Below the pieces are notes generated by a model. It had not been told where the DNA came from. It did not search any database and worked only from the letters and a program-made list of their open reading frames with translations. Positions 29,476 to 37,856 of a stretch of DNA of 64,000 bases are shown piece after piece; positions within the stretch are counted from its first letter, which is position 1, and the number at the start of each line of letters is the position of its first letter. Made by a program: the position numbers and the translations under genes. Source of the DNA: Actinacidiphila yeochonensis CN732 (GTDB taxonomy: Bacteria > Actinomycetota > Actinomycetes > Streptomycetales > Streptomycetaceae); contig NZ_JQNR01000005.1 in the NCBI RefSeq assembly GCF_000745345.1, positions 4,092,001-4,156,000 on the forward strand, written 5' to 3'.

Positions 29476-30846
29476 TTGCTACGGTTTTGCGTGCTCAACA
29501 GTGAAAAGGACCATGAGCCCGGGACTGCGCCATCCGGGTCACCGGGTCCGCCCGTCCCCGCGGCGCCCGATCTCCCGCGTCCCGTCCGGCGCCGTTCCCG
29601 GCTGCTGGCCGACATCTCCCCGCTGCGGGAGCACGCCGACTTCCGACGGCTCTGGTTCGGCAACGGGATCTCCGCGATAGGCCAGCAGATGACCGCCATG
29701 GCCGTGGCGCTCCAGGTCTACGCGATCACCGGCTCCAGCTTCTACGTCGGCCTGGTCGGCCTCTGCTCGCTCGTGCCGCTGATCGTCTTCGGCCTGTACG
29801 GCGGGGCCGTCGCCGACGCGGTCGACCGGCGCCGGCTGGGGATGACGACGGCGTTCGGGGCGACGGCGCTGTCGGCGGCGCTGGCCGCCCTGGCCATCCT
29901 CCACGTGCACAAGGTGTGGCCGCTCTACACGGTCGTGGCGCTCCAGGCGGTCTGCTTCGCCATGAACTCGCCGGCCCGCTCCTCGATGATCCCGCGGCTG
30001 CTGCCGGCCGAGAAACTGCCCGCCGCCAACGCCCTCGCCTCCATGGCCGGCGGCGTCGAGCAGATGGCCGGGCCCATGCTCGGCGGTGTCTTCGTCGGCT
30101 TCTGGGGCTACCAGTCGGCCTACCTCATCGACGTCGTCGCGTTCACCGCCTCCCTGTACGCGATGTGGCGGCTGCCGGCGATGCTGCCGGGCGACGACGG
30201 CGAACCCGGAAGCGGCGCCCCGGCCGTCCGGCGGCGGCCCTCGGTGACGGAGGGCCTGCGCTACCTGGCGGCCCGGCCGAACCTGCGGACCACCTTCATC
30301 TCCGACCTGGCCGCCATGGTGCTGGCCCAGCCGCGGGTGCTCTTCCCGGCGCTGGCAGCGCTCTGGTACGGCGGCGGCAGCCGCACGGTCGGCCTGCTCA
30401 CGGCCGCCACGGCGGTCGGCGCGCTGATCGGCGGCGTCTTCTCCGGATGGCTTGAGCGCGTCAACCGCCAGGGCTTCGCGGTGCTCATCGCCATCGCCTC
30501 CTGGGGCGCGGCGATGACCGTCTTCGGACTCACCCACGACCTCCTGCTCGGCCTGCTCCTGCTCGGCCTGGCCGGATGCGCCGACACGGTCTCCATGGTC
30601 TTCCGCAACACCATGCTCCAGTCCGCCGCCCCCGACGACATGCGCGGGCGGCTCCAGGGCGTCTTCCTCGTCGTGGTGGTGGGCGGCCCCCGGCTCGGCG
30701 ACTTCCTGGCCGGCTCCGCCTCCGACATCTTCACCCCGACCGTGGCGATCGTCGGCGGCGGCCTCGCGTGCGTCGTCGCGATCACCCTCATCGGACTGCT
30801 GCAGCGCAGCTTCGTCCGGTACGACGCCCGCACCCCGGTGGCCTGA
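29476..30846 (+). CDS. MFS exporter, EntS-like (12-TM)
   Basis: Protein of 456 aa. The TTG at 29476 is chosen because GGAAGGG lies 7 nt upstream; a GTG at 29491 has none. After a Pro-rich hydrophilic N-terminus (about 45 residues) come about 12 membrane helices. DFRRLWFGNGISAIGQQMT and the GGAVADAVDRRRL loop are typical of the enterobactin-exporter-like MFS group, and MNSPARSSMIPRL and RNTMLQSAAPDDMRGRLQG fit the same group. It could export siderophores or other metabolites; substrate unknown. Translation may be controlled by the hairpin over its ribosome binding site. Confidence 0.9.
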   Translation: MLRFCVLNSEKDHEPGTAPSGSPGPPVPAAPDLPRPVRRRSRLLADISPLREHADFRRLWFGNGISAIGQQMTAMAVALQVYAITGSSFYVGLVGLCSLVPLIVFGLYGGAVADAVDRRRLGMTTAFGATALSAALAALAILHVHKVWPLYTVVALQAVCFAMNSPARSSMIPRLLPAEKLPAANALASMAGGVEQMAGPMLGGVFVGFWGYQSAYLIDVVAFTASLYAMWRLPAMLPGDDGEPGSGAPAVRRRPSVTEGLRYLAARPNLRTTFISDLAAMVLAQPRVLFPALAALWYGGGSRTVGLLTAATAVGALIGGVFSGWLERVNRQGFAVLIAIASWGAAMTVFGLTHDLLLGLLLLGLAGCADTVSMVFRNTMLQSAAPDDMRGRLQGVFLVVVVGGPRLGDFLAGSASDIFTPTVAIVGGGLACVVAITLIGLLQRSFVRYDARTPVA

Positions 30847-31260
30847 GCGCGGAACCCTCCCCGCGTCGCGTTCTCCGGGGTCTCGGCGGTTCCCGGGGGT
30901 TCTCCTGGGTGCCCGGGGGGCTTACGCGGACAACTGGGGGTTCTCGGAGGACGGCGCGGCGACGCGGGCGGGGCGGGGCGGGCCCGGCCCGCTCCGGTGC
31001 GGCCGCCACCGCGGCCCCGACCGGGCCTGGCACCGCCCTGAGCAGGCCGACGCCGCCGAACGCGCGGGCCGTGCCCACCACGAGCCACCCGCGCGGCAGC
31101 GCCCGCGCTCGGGGCAGCCTCGGCCGGCACCTGCCGCGCCTCGGCCCCGACCGTGTGGCGCGCCGCGACGTCCACGCCACCGGGGAGCGGACCCCGCGCC
31201 CGCCTCGCCCTCGTTCCCGTGCCCGCGCTCGTGCCGGCGGCACGCCGCCTCGCGACGTCC
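30847..31260. other. Intergenic, no supported gene
   Basis: This convergent gap between the MFS gene and the YchJ-like gene is uniformly GC-rich. Open frames here have no ribosome binding site and biased composition. I see nothing functional beyond possible terminators. Confidence 0.45.
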
Positions 31261-31721
31261 TCAGCGGACCTCGTCGACGTACACCCACGCGCCGTCCTCG
31301 CGGACGAAGCGGCTGTTCTCGTGCTGCTCGCCGGCCCGGCCGCCGGCGGTGAAGCGGGCGGTGAACTCCACCGTGCCCTCGGTGTGGAAAGCGGTACCGC
31401 CGGTCGCCCCGTGGATGTCCAGCCCGGTCCAGCTGATGCCGGGGTCGAGCTGGAGTTCGCGCGGCCGGGTCGGCCGCGACCAGGTGCGCAGCAGGTACTC
31501 GGTGTCGCCGACGGCGAACGCGGCGTAGCGCGAGCGCATCAGCAGCTCCGCGGTCGGGGCGGCGGACCGGCCCGCGTGCAGGGCGCCGCAGCAGTCGCCG
31601 TACGAGGCGCCCAGCCCGCAGGGGCACGGCTCGGCGTCCGAGGGCGCGTCGGGGCGGGCGGTACGGCGGCAGGGCGCGCGGTCCGGGAGGAACGGGCGGC
31701 GGAGCGGGGACGGGACGGCAT
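31261..31721 (-). CDS. YchJ-like (UPF0225) SEC-C motif protein; 5' frame uncertain
   Basis: The C-terminal 110 residues match the YchJ family: the zinc-binding CPCG…YGDCCG motif, AELLMRSRYAAFAVGDTEYLL, and the closing strand ENSRFVREDGAWVYVDE. The role of the family is unknown; it carries a SEC-C-type zinc knuckle and an NTF2-like fold. In that frame there is no ATG, GTG or TTG close upstream. The plausible ATG at 31721 is one frame off and its peptide (MPSRPRSAARS) suits relatives, so one base is probably missing between 31650 and 31720. Otherwise the only in-frame start is a GTG at 31881 with a low-complexity leader. Confidence 0.75.
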
Positions 31722-31994
31722 CCCCCGATTGTGCCGGACCGCCCGCGCGGCGGCGGAGCCACCCGGACGGTCGGCGCCCGGACGGCGCAGCCCGGGGTTT
31801 TGCCCCGGCCTCAGGGGAAACGCGGTGTGCGAGGGCCCTGACATGCCTGACCGCCCGACCGGTCCCGACCGCTGCGGGCACCCGCCCGTCGCCCCGGCGC
31901 GGGAGCCCGGACCCGGGACCGCGTCCGGCTGAACCCGATCCGGGTCCGAGGACCGGACGCCGGGGCCGAACCGCACCTCCGAGAGGACGTATCC

Positions 31995-32366
31995 GTGACC
32001 ACCGCGCACGACTCCACCACAGACCCCGAGGCCCAGGTCGCCGTCGTCCTCGACGGTTGCCCCACGGACGACGCGCGCGCCGTCCTGGACGCGCTGCGTG
32101 CCAGCTTCACGGCGTCCTCCGGGGACAGCCCGCACGACGTCGAGGAGGACACCACCGTGTGGACCGCCACCTTCGACGTCTCCCGCACCATCGGCCTGGC
32201 CGGGCCGGCACGGCTCTCGGCCCCCGTCACCGTCACCGCCCAGGGCGGCTACCGGGCGGTGGACCGGCTGCGCGAGGGCCTCGCCGAGGCGTTCGCCGTC
32301 CGGGTCGTCGGCACCGCCTCGGGGGACCAGGAACAGGAGGCGCAGCTCAGGCTCGACAACCGGTAG
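31995..32366 (+). CDS. Small hypothetical protein
   Basis: Protein of 123 aa from a GTG at 31995 with GAGAGGACG upstream. It is soluble, acidic, with alternating strand and helix predicted (VAVVLDG, ARAVLDALRASF, TVWTATFDV). I do not recognise the family; the compact alpha/beta layout suggests a small ferredoxin-like fold. It diverges from the YchJ-like gene and converges on the HhH gene. No function assigned. Confidence 0.75.
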   Translation: MTTAHDSTTDPEAQVAVVLDGCPTDDARAVLDALRASFTASSGDSPHDVEEDTTVWTATFDVSRTIGLAGPARLSAPVTVTAQGGYRAVDRLREGLAEAFAVRVVGTASGDQEQEAQLRLDNR

Positions 32367-32416
32367 CGGTTCCGCCTGAGCCCCGGGCCGGTCTCTCCGC
32401 GGCGGCCGCCCGGGGC

Positions 32417-33094
32417 TCAGGCCGCAGCTGCCGCCTCCAGCACCCGTCCGGGAGCGGAGCGGTCCAGGGCGACGCGCACCAGCGCCGACGCCAGGTGGGC
32501 CGGGTCAGCGCCGTCCGAGGCCCGCACCAGCGCCGCCGGGCTGTCGGGGAGGCCGAGGCTGCGGGCACCCTGGAGGGCCTTGCCGTCCACGTAGGGCGCC
32601 GGCCGCGGCCACACGGCCTGCGCCTCGCGCAGGAAGATGTCCGCGCCGGCCGGGCCCACGCCCGGGAACTCCTGGAGCAGGCCGCCGATCCGCGCGGTGT
32701 CGCCGCCGGCCCGGTCCCGCAGCCGGCGCAGGTCGCCGCGGTACTCCCTGAGCAGCAGCTCCGCGCCCTCGCCGAGCCGGGTGGCGGTGCTCTCGTCGTA
32801 GCGCCGGTAGCCGCCGCGGCCCAGGGCGTCCACCCGCTCCTGCCAGCGGGCCGCCGCCATCCGCCGCGGGTCGCGCAGGCCCGCCGCCGACAGCTCCCTG
32901 GCCGCGGCCACCGCCACGCCCGCCCGGATCCGGGTGCTGAGCAGATCCGCCAGCACCAGCAGCCGGTACAGCGGCTGCGGCGTGTCCCGCAGCCGGATGC
33001 CCGCCTCCTGCGCGTACGTCCGCCCGTAACCGTCCAGCAGGGCGCGTACCACCGCGCGCCTGGGGGGTCCGGACCGTTCGCGGGATGTGGCCAT
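32417..33094 (-). CDS. HhH-GPD superfamily endonuclease/DNA glycosylase-like protein
   Basis: Protein of 225 aa. The frame shows the helical layout of HhH-GPD proteins with a helix-hairpin-helix LLQEFPGVGPAGADIFL (about 141-157) followed by PYVDGKAL, whose Asp sits where the catalytic Asp of glycosylases is found. No iron-sulfur cluster cysteines are present. It may excise damaged bases or cut DNA, but activity is not proven. The ATG at 33094 has a near-ideal GGAGGTGGA. It lies just downstream of ligase B on the same strand, beside AlkB, making a DNA-repair group. Confidence 0.85.
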   Translation of the reverse strand: MATSRERSGPPRRAVVRALLDGYGRTYAQEAGIRLRDTPQPLYRLLVLADLLSTRIRAGVAVAAARELSAAGLRDPRRMAAARWQERVDALGRGGYRRYDESTATRLGEGAELLLREYRGDLRRLRDRAGGDTARIGGLLQEFPGVGPAGADIFLREAQAVWPRPAPYVDGKALQGARSLGLPDSPAALVRASDGADPAHLASALVRVALDRSAPGRVLEAAAAA

Positions 33095-33230
33095 GTCGCT
33101 CCACCTCCGTCGTGCTCTCCTCCAGGACGTCCTCGCGGCTCTGGCGGGTACCCCACGCGGGCACGAGCAACCAGGACCGACCCCTCGCACCGGCGGCGGC
33201 CGGACCGGGCGGTGCGGGCGGCGGGCGGTT

Positions 33231-34775
33231 CTACCCGCCGCCCTCGTGGGCGGCCCGGACCGCCGCCACCGTGTCCGCCTGCCCCGGGGGCTTGTCCGGG
33301 CGGTAGCGCAGCACCCGGGCGAAGCGCAGGGTCAGCCCGGCCGGGTAGCGCGAGGAGGCCTGCACCCCGTCGTAGGCGACCTCGACGACCAGCTCCGGCC
33401 GGACCGTGACCACATGCCCGTCGTCCTCGGTGGCGCGGGCCAGCAGCTGGCCGGTCTGCCACTCCAGGAGGGCGTCCGTGAGCCCCTTGAACGTCTTGCC
33501 GAGCATGACGAAGGAGCCGTCCTCGGCGCGGGCGCCCAGATGGAGGTTGGACAGCTTCCCGGTACGGCGCCCGTGCCCCCACTCGGCCGCCAGCACCACC
33601 AGGTCCAGCGTGTGCACCGGCTTGACCTTGATCCACGAGGCCCCGCGCCGCCCCGCCGCGTAGATCCCCTCCAGGCCCTTGACGACCACCCCCTCGTGGC
33701 CGCGCCGCAGCGTCTCGGTGAAGAACTCCTCGGCTTTCTCCGCCGCCCCCGGCGCCTCGGGGGCGGGCAGTGTGAGCCGCCGCACCCGGTGCGGCTCCGG
33801 CACCAGCTCCGCGAGGACGGCGTGCCGCTCGGCGCAGGGCAGGTCGAGCAGGTCGCGCTCCCCGGCCGAGAGCACGTCGAAGAAGACCGGCCGCACCGGT
33901 ACCGCCCGGGCGGCCGCGGCGACGTCCACCGTGGACCCCACCCGCCCGGCGGTCTCCTGGAAGGGCCGCGGCCGGCCGGCCTCGCCCAGCGCCAGCACCT
34001 CGCCGTCGAGGACGAAGCGGTCGGCGGGCAGCGAGCGGGCGGCGGCCACCACCTCGGGCAGCCGCTCCGTCACGTCGTCCAGGGTGCGGGTGAAGACCCA
34101 GATCCCGTCGCCGTCGCGGTGCACCTGAACGCGTATGCCGTCCAGCTTCTCCTCCACCGCGCACGGCCCGAGCTTCGCCAGTGCCTCCCGCACCGAACCG
34201 GCCGAGGTCGCCAGCATCGGCAGCAGCGGCCGTCCCACCGCCAGCCGGAAGTCCTCCAGGGCCGCCGGTCCGCGGGCCAGCAGCGCCTCGGCGACCGGCT
34301 CCAGGGCGCCGGCCAGCATCACCGACCGGCGCACCGCCGCCGGCTCGGCGCCCGCGGCCGCGGCCAGGCCCTCCACAGCGGCCGCCTGCAGGGCGCCCTG
34401 CCGCACCTCCCCGGTGAGCAGCCCCAGCAGGTACTCCTGCTCGGGCGCGGTCGCCGCCGCGAACAGGTCCTGGACCAGCGCCCGGCGGCCTGCCTGCGCG
34501 CCCTGCCCGGAGACAGCGGCCAGCTCCGTGAGCGCGGCGTCCACCCCGAGCACCGTCAGGGAGGGCTCGGGCGCGGGGTCCGCGCGCTCCCGCAGCGCCG
34601 CCCAGCCCACGCCGATCCGGCCCTGCGGCAGGCGTCCGGACAGGTAGGCGATGGCGACCGGCGCGTCCTGCGGCCGCGCGGCGGCGAAGAAGTCCGCGAG
34701 CAGCCGCGTCTTGCGGGACCGCGCGGACGTCCGCGCCACTTCCCGCGACACCCTGGCGACCTCGGCGAAGAGCAT
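33231..34775 (-). CDS. ligB: ATP-dependent DNA ligase (LigB type)
   Basis: Protein of 514 aa that aligns well by eye with mycobacterial LigB (about 507 aa). An N-terminal DNA-binding domain (about 1-190, with LSGRLPQGRIGVGWAAL) is followed by the nucleotidyltransferase with the adenylated lysine in EEKLDGIRV (Lys about 210), VLDGEVLAL, FFDVL, HEGVVVKG and the WIKVKP motif, then an OB domain (MLGKTFKGLTD). It seals nicks using ATP, distinct from the essential NAD-dependent LigA. The ATG at 34775 is preceded by AGGATGGGGA. It is divergent from alkB and upstream of the HhH gene. Confidence 0.93.
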   Translation of the reverse strand: MLFAEVARVSREVARTSARSRKTRLLADFFAAARPQDAPVAIAYLSGRLPQGRIGVGWAALRERADPAPEPSLTVLGVDAALTELAAVSGQGAQAGRRALVQDLFAAATAPEQEYLLGLLTGEVRQGALQAAAVEGLAAAAGAEPAAVRRSVMLAGALEPVAEALLARGPAALEDFRLAVGRPLLPMLATSAGSVREALAKLGPCAVEEKLDGIRVQVHRDGDGIWVFTRTLDDVTERLPEVVAAARSLPADRFVLDGEVLALGEAGRPRPFQETAGRVGSTVDVAAAARAVPVRPVFFDVLSAGERDLLDLPCAERHAVLAELVPEPHRVRRLTLPAPEAPGAAEKAEEFFTETLRRGHEGVVVKGLEGIYAAGRRGASWIKVKPVHTLDLVVLAAEWGHGRRTGKLSNLHLGARAEDGSFVMLGKTFKGLTDALLEWQTGQLLARATEDDGHVVTVRPELVVEVAYDGVQASSRYPAGLTLRFARVLRYRPDKPPGQADTVAAVRAAHEGGG

Positions 34776-34861
34776 GTCCCCATCCTGCTCCGCGGCACCG
34801 ACAGCCGCCCCTCCACCGGCTTAATCGAATGAATGTACGAAGAATGAGTTACCGTGAAAGC

Positions 34862-35500
34862 ATGCACCAGCAGGGCTCACTCTTCGCCGCCGGCGAGCCC
34901 GGCCTGTCCGATCTGGCCGACCCGTCCGGTCTGCCGACGGCCTGTCGCACCCACCTCGGGTCCGGCGCCTGGATCGACGTGCTCCCGGGCTGGCTCACCG
35001 GCGCCGACGCCCTCTTCGAACGGCTCGCCGCCGAGGTGCCCTGGCACGCCGAACACCGCCGGATGTACGACGACGTGGTCACCGTGCCCCGCCTGCTCTG
35101 CCACTACGCGCAGGGCGCGCCGCTCCCCGACCCGCTGCTGGAGCGCGCCCGCACCGCGCTCAGCGCCCACTACGCCGCCGAGCTCGGCGAGCCCTTCACC
35201 ACGGCCGGCCTGTGCTTCTACCGCGACGGGCGCGACAGCGTCGCCTGGCACGGCGACCGCTTCGGGCGCGGCGCGAGCGGCGACACCATGGTGGCGATCG
35301 TCTCCCTGGGCGAACCGCGCCCACTGCTCCTGCGCCCGCGCGGCGGCGGCCCCGCCGAGGCCCGCGTGCCGCTCGGCCACGGCGACCTCATCGTCATGGG
35401 CGGCTCCTGCCAGCGGACCTGGGACCACTCCGTGCCCAAGACCCGCGCCGGCGTCGGTGGCCGCATCAGCGTCCAGTTCCGGCCGCGCGGTGTCTCTTGA
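34862..35500 (+). CDS. AlkB-type alpha-ketoglutarate-dependent dioxygenase
   Basis: Protein of 212 aa. It oxidatively removes alkyl lesions such as 1-methyladenine and 3-methylcytosine using Fe(II) and 2-oxoglutarate. The iron site is HxD in AWHGDRFG (about 127-134) with the distal His in TWDHSVPK; the 2-oxoglutarate Arg is in RISVQFRPR. I take the ATG at 34862, which suits relatives beginning MHQQGSLF and has GTGAAAG just before; in-frame ATGs at 34844 and 34829 are alternatives. It is divergent from the ligase with about 85 bp between them. Confidence 0.92.
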   Translation: MHQQGSLFAAGEPGLSDLADPSGLPTACRTHLGSGAWIDVLPGWLTGADALFERLAAEVPWHAEHRRMYDDVVTVPRLLCHYAQGAPLPDPLLERARTALSAHYAAELGEPFTTAGLCFYRDGRDSVAWHGDRFGRGASGDTMVAIVSLGEPRPLLLRPRGGGPAEARVPLGHGDLIVMGGSCQRTWDHSVPKTRAGVGGRISVQFRPRGVS

Positions 35501-35876
35501 GCGGTTCCGTCCGCCCCGACCCGTCCGCCCGGGCCCGGCCCGTCTGCCCCGGCCCGTCTGCCCGGGCCCGACCCGTCTGCCCCGGCCCGGCCCGGCCTTG
35601 CCCGTCCCGCCCGCTCTGCCCCGCCCGCCGCCGCGGTCGTCCATCGGGTCCGCGGCGGCCCGGGCCCGTTTCCGTGATCGCAGCAGGGGTAGCCGAGGCG
35701 TCGTAAGGGCAGGAAGCACCGCACGTCCCGGCGGTCCGCGGAGCCGCGGCAGCGCGGGTCCGCTCGGTTCGGGGCGGCGGACACGACCTGATGGACGGCG
35801 ACCTGATGGACGGCGACCTGATGGACGGCGACCTGACGGACGGCGGACACCCGACGGACGGGAGGAGCGCGACACC
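35501..35876. other. Intergenic with GC-rich and 15-bp repeats
   Basis: No gene supported. From 35510 to 35600 it is a degenerate array of CCCGTCTGCCC(C/G)GG units, and from 35785 to 35844 a 15-bp tandem repeat (listed separately). The promoter of the PfpI-like gene must lie between or before these. Confidence 0.5.
35785..35844. repeat. 15-bp tandem repeat, 4 copies
   Basis: GACCTGATGGACGGC lies at 35785, 35800 and 35815, and a one-base variant at 35830. The array ends 16 bp before the GGAGGAG ribosome binding site of the PfpI-like gene, so it would be in its leader RNA. Confidence 0.9.
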
Positions 35877-36416
35877 GTGACCACCGCATTCCTCGTGGCG
35901 CCCGAGGGCGTCGAACAGAGCGAGCTGACCTCCCCCTGGCAGGCGGTGTCGGCGGTCGGCGGCGACCCGCGGCTCATCTCGACCGCGCCGGGCAGCGTCC
36001 AGGCGTTCCAGAACCTCGACAAGGGCGACACCTTCCTGGTGGACGCCACCGTCGACCAGGCGTCGGCCGTCGACTACGACCTCCTGGTGCTGCCCGGCGG
36101 TACCGCCAACCCCGACGCGCTCCGCTTGCACGCCGGGGCGGTGGCCTTGACCCGGGAGTTCTTCGCCGCGGGGAAACCGGTCGCCGCCATCTGCCACGCT
36201 CCCTGGCTGCTGATCGAGGCCGGTGTGGTCAGGGGCCGCACCCTCACCTCGTGGCCGAGCCTGCGGACCGACCTCGGCAACGCGGGCGCCACCTGGGTGG
36301 ACGAGGAGGTGCGGGTCTGCCGCGCCGGCCCGAACACCCTGATCACCAGCCGCAAACCCGCGGACCTCGACGCTTTCGGCGAGGCCGTGCTGACCGAGAT
36401 GAGTGCCCGCACATGA
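35877..36416 (+). CDS. DJ-1/PfpI-family protein (type 1 glutamine amidotransferase fold)
   Basis: Protein of 179 aa from a GTG at 35877, with GGAGGAG (35861-35867) upstream. The cysteine at the nucleophile elbow is in AAICHAPWLL (about 102-111), with LLVLPGGTANPD earlier and the ESELTSP-like segment near the start replaced by VEQSELTSP. Relatives are deglycases, chaperones or stress proteases; the exact activity is uncertain. The gene overlaps the following DUF5709 gene by 4 nt (ATGA), so the two are translationally coupled and probably belong to a general stress response. Confidence 0.9.
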   Translation: MTTAFLVAPEGVEQSELTSPWQAVSAVGGDPRLISTAPGSVQAFQNLDKGDTFLVDATVDQASAVDYDLLVLPGGTANPDALRLHAGAVALTREFFAAGKPVAAICHAPWLLIEAGVVRGRTLTSWPSLRTDLGNAGATWVDEEVRVCRAGPNTLITSRKPADLDAFGEAVLTEMSART

Positions 36417-36919
36417 CCGAGCAGGCCGCGGACGGCCGCGGAGACGACGTCTACCAGCCCGACGGCGACGACCGTGAGGTCCATGAGGACACCGGGCTGC
36501 TCGACCCCGAGGACACCCTGGTCGACCGGGGTGTCGCGGAGGCGCTGGACGAGGGCTTCTCCCCGCCCGAGCGCCCGCTGGCGGTGGAGGGCACGGGACT
36601 CACCGGCAGTGAGCAGCGCGCCGGGGAGACCCTGGACCAGCGGCTCGCCCGGGAGCGCCCCGACAGCCCGCCCCTCTCCGGCGACGGCCTCGGCGACGCG
36701 GAGGACACCGACGGCGAACTCGTCGACCCCGAGGCGGGCGGACCCCGCTCCGGACGCCTGCTGGCGCCCGACGAGGGCGCCCACCCGCGCACGGACGGCG
36801 TCACCGGCGAGGACGTCGGCATCGACGGCGGGGCCGCCTCGGCGGAGGAGGCGGCCGTCCACCTCGTGGACGACGTCGGCCTGACCACCTCCGCGGAAGC
36901 CGACGGCGACCGCGGCTGA
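36413..36919 (+). CDS. DUF5709 family protein
   Basis: Protein of 168 aa, very acidic and probably largely disordered, with the DUF5709 pattern DDVYQPDG, LLDPEDTLVDRG and DEGFSPPERP near the start. It is found in actinobacteria and has no known function. The start ATG (36413) overlaps the stop of the PfpI-like gene, and the ribosome binding site lies within that gene (GAG-rich). A 10-bp stem terminator follows at 36986-37010. Confidence 0.9.
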   Translation: MTEQAADGRGDDVYQPDGDDREVHEDTGLLDPEDTLVDRGVAEALDEGFSPPERPLAVEGTGLTGSEQRAGETLDQRLARERPDSPPLSGDGLGDAEDTDGELVDPEAGGPRSGRLLAPDEGAHPRTDGVTGEDVGIDGGAASAEEAAVHLVDDVGLTTSAEADGDRG

Positions 36920-36985
36920 AGCACTCCGGCCCGGGTTCCCCCGTCCGGGTGACGGCGAGGCGGCCGGCCGCCGTCACGCCGTCAC

Positions 36986-37010
36986 CTGCCGTCACCTGGC
37001 GTGACGGCAG
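36986..37010. terminator. Bidirectional terminator
   Basis: CTGCCGTCAC (36986-36995) and GTGACGGCAG (37001-37010) form a perfect 10-bp stem with a 5-nt loop between the convergent DUF5709 gene and secreted protein. A second GTGACGGC/GCCGTCAC hairpin overlaps just upstream (about 36950-36978). Confidence 0.75.
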
Positions 37011-37034
37011 GAAACGCCTGGCGCCGGCCGGGGC

Positions 37035-37856
37035 TCACATGCTGTTGGAGGCGGCCCGGATGTTCGGCGGGGGCAGGGTGGAGCCGTATCCGGAGATGAA
37101 GGCCACGTGGGTGTCGAAGCTGTCGGCGTAGGACACGGTGCCGACGCACTGGGTGCCCGTGCCGCACTCGGTCACGAGCGTGCCCTTCGTCACGTCGAAG
37201 ATCTCGATGTAGTAGGGCGTGGAGCCGACATCGGCACTGCTCGTCGCGGTCAGCACACCGTCGTACGGCGGGTAGTCCAGGGACAGCCCCGTCATCGACA
37301 CGCTGTAGTACGGCGCGAGGCCGAACACCCAGGCGACGTAGGTGGTCATCGACGTCGCCTGGACTCCGGTGGGCGGGTAGGACGACGCGTACAGCGCGAC
37401 GGTCGCCACGTAGGCGTGCGTGGTCGTGGAGGTCTGGCTGACGCTGGCCGAGCACGCGGTGCCCGAGCCGCAGGCGGCCACCAGGGTGTTGGCGGTGAGG
37501 TCCCAGATCTGGATGTAGTACGGGGTCGGACCGACGTCCAGGGACGAGTACACGCTCAGTGTGCTGCTGTTGGACCCGTTCACGACGAGCAGGCCGTTGA
37601 CCGTGTTCCGGCTGGCCTCCAGCGTCATCCACGGGGCCGAGTCGAGCGGTTTCGCCGTGCGGGGCTTCGCGGTCGTCGCGGTGGTCGTGGAGGTCGAGGA
37701 CGCCGGGCGGGCCGCGCCGGGCTCGGTGTTCGCGGCCGCCGGACCGACGGACACCAGCGAGGCGGCGAGTACCGCCGTGGCCAGCGCGGCCAACGCCGCC
37801 AGCCGACCGGGCCGGGATCTACCGATGAGGTATTTTAATATGCCGGGAAAACGCAA
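37035..37856 (-). CDS. Secreted protein with two tandem beta-sandwich-like modules
   Basis: Protein of 273 aa from a TTG at 37856, chosen because GGAGG (37863-37867) is exactly 6 nt upstream. A signal peptide (about 1-46, LAALATAVLAASLV…AAA) is followed by a Ser/Thr linker. Two related modules (about 72-165 and 175-273) each contain the block PYYIxIxDxTxxTLVxxCGxGTxC, with one cysteine pair per module. I do not know the family; similar modules occur in large secreted actinobacterial proteins. The last residues are ASNSM. A GCGTTCACC motif lies 21-29 nt upstream of the start. Function unknown. Confidence 0.8.
   Translation of the reverse strand: MRFPGILKYLIGRSRPGRLAALAALATAVLAASLVSVGPAAANTEPGAARPASSTSTTTATTAKPRTAKPLDSAPWMTLEASRNTVNGLLVVNGSNSSTLSVYSSLDVGPTPYYIQIWDLTANTLVAACGSGTACSASVSQTSTTTHAYVATVALYASSYPPTGVQATSMTTYVAWVFGLAPYYSVSMTGLSLDYPPYDGVLTATSSADVGSTPYYIEIFDVTKGTLVTECGTGTQCVGTVSYADSFDTHVAFISGYGSTLPPPNIRAASNSM

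Noticed and set aside
34805..34861. Possible LexA (SOS) box between ligase and alkB
   Set aside because: The local CGAATGAATGTACGA does not match the actinobacterial CGAAC-N4-GTTCG pattern.
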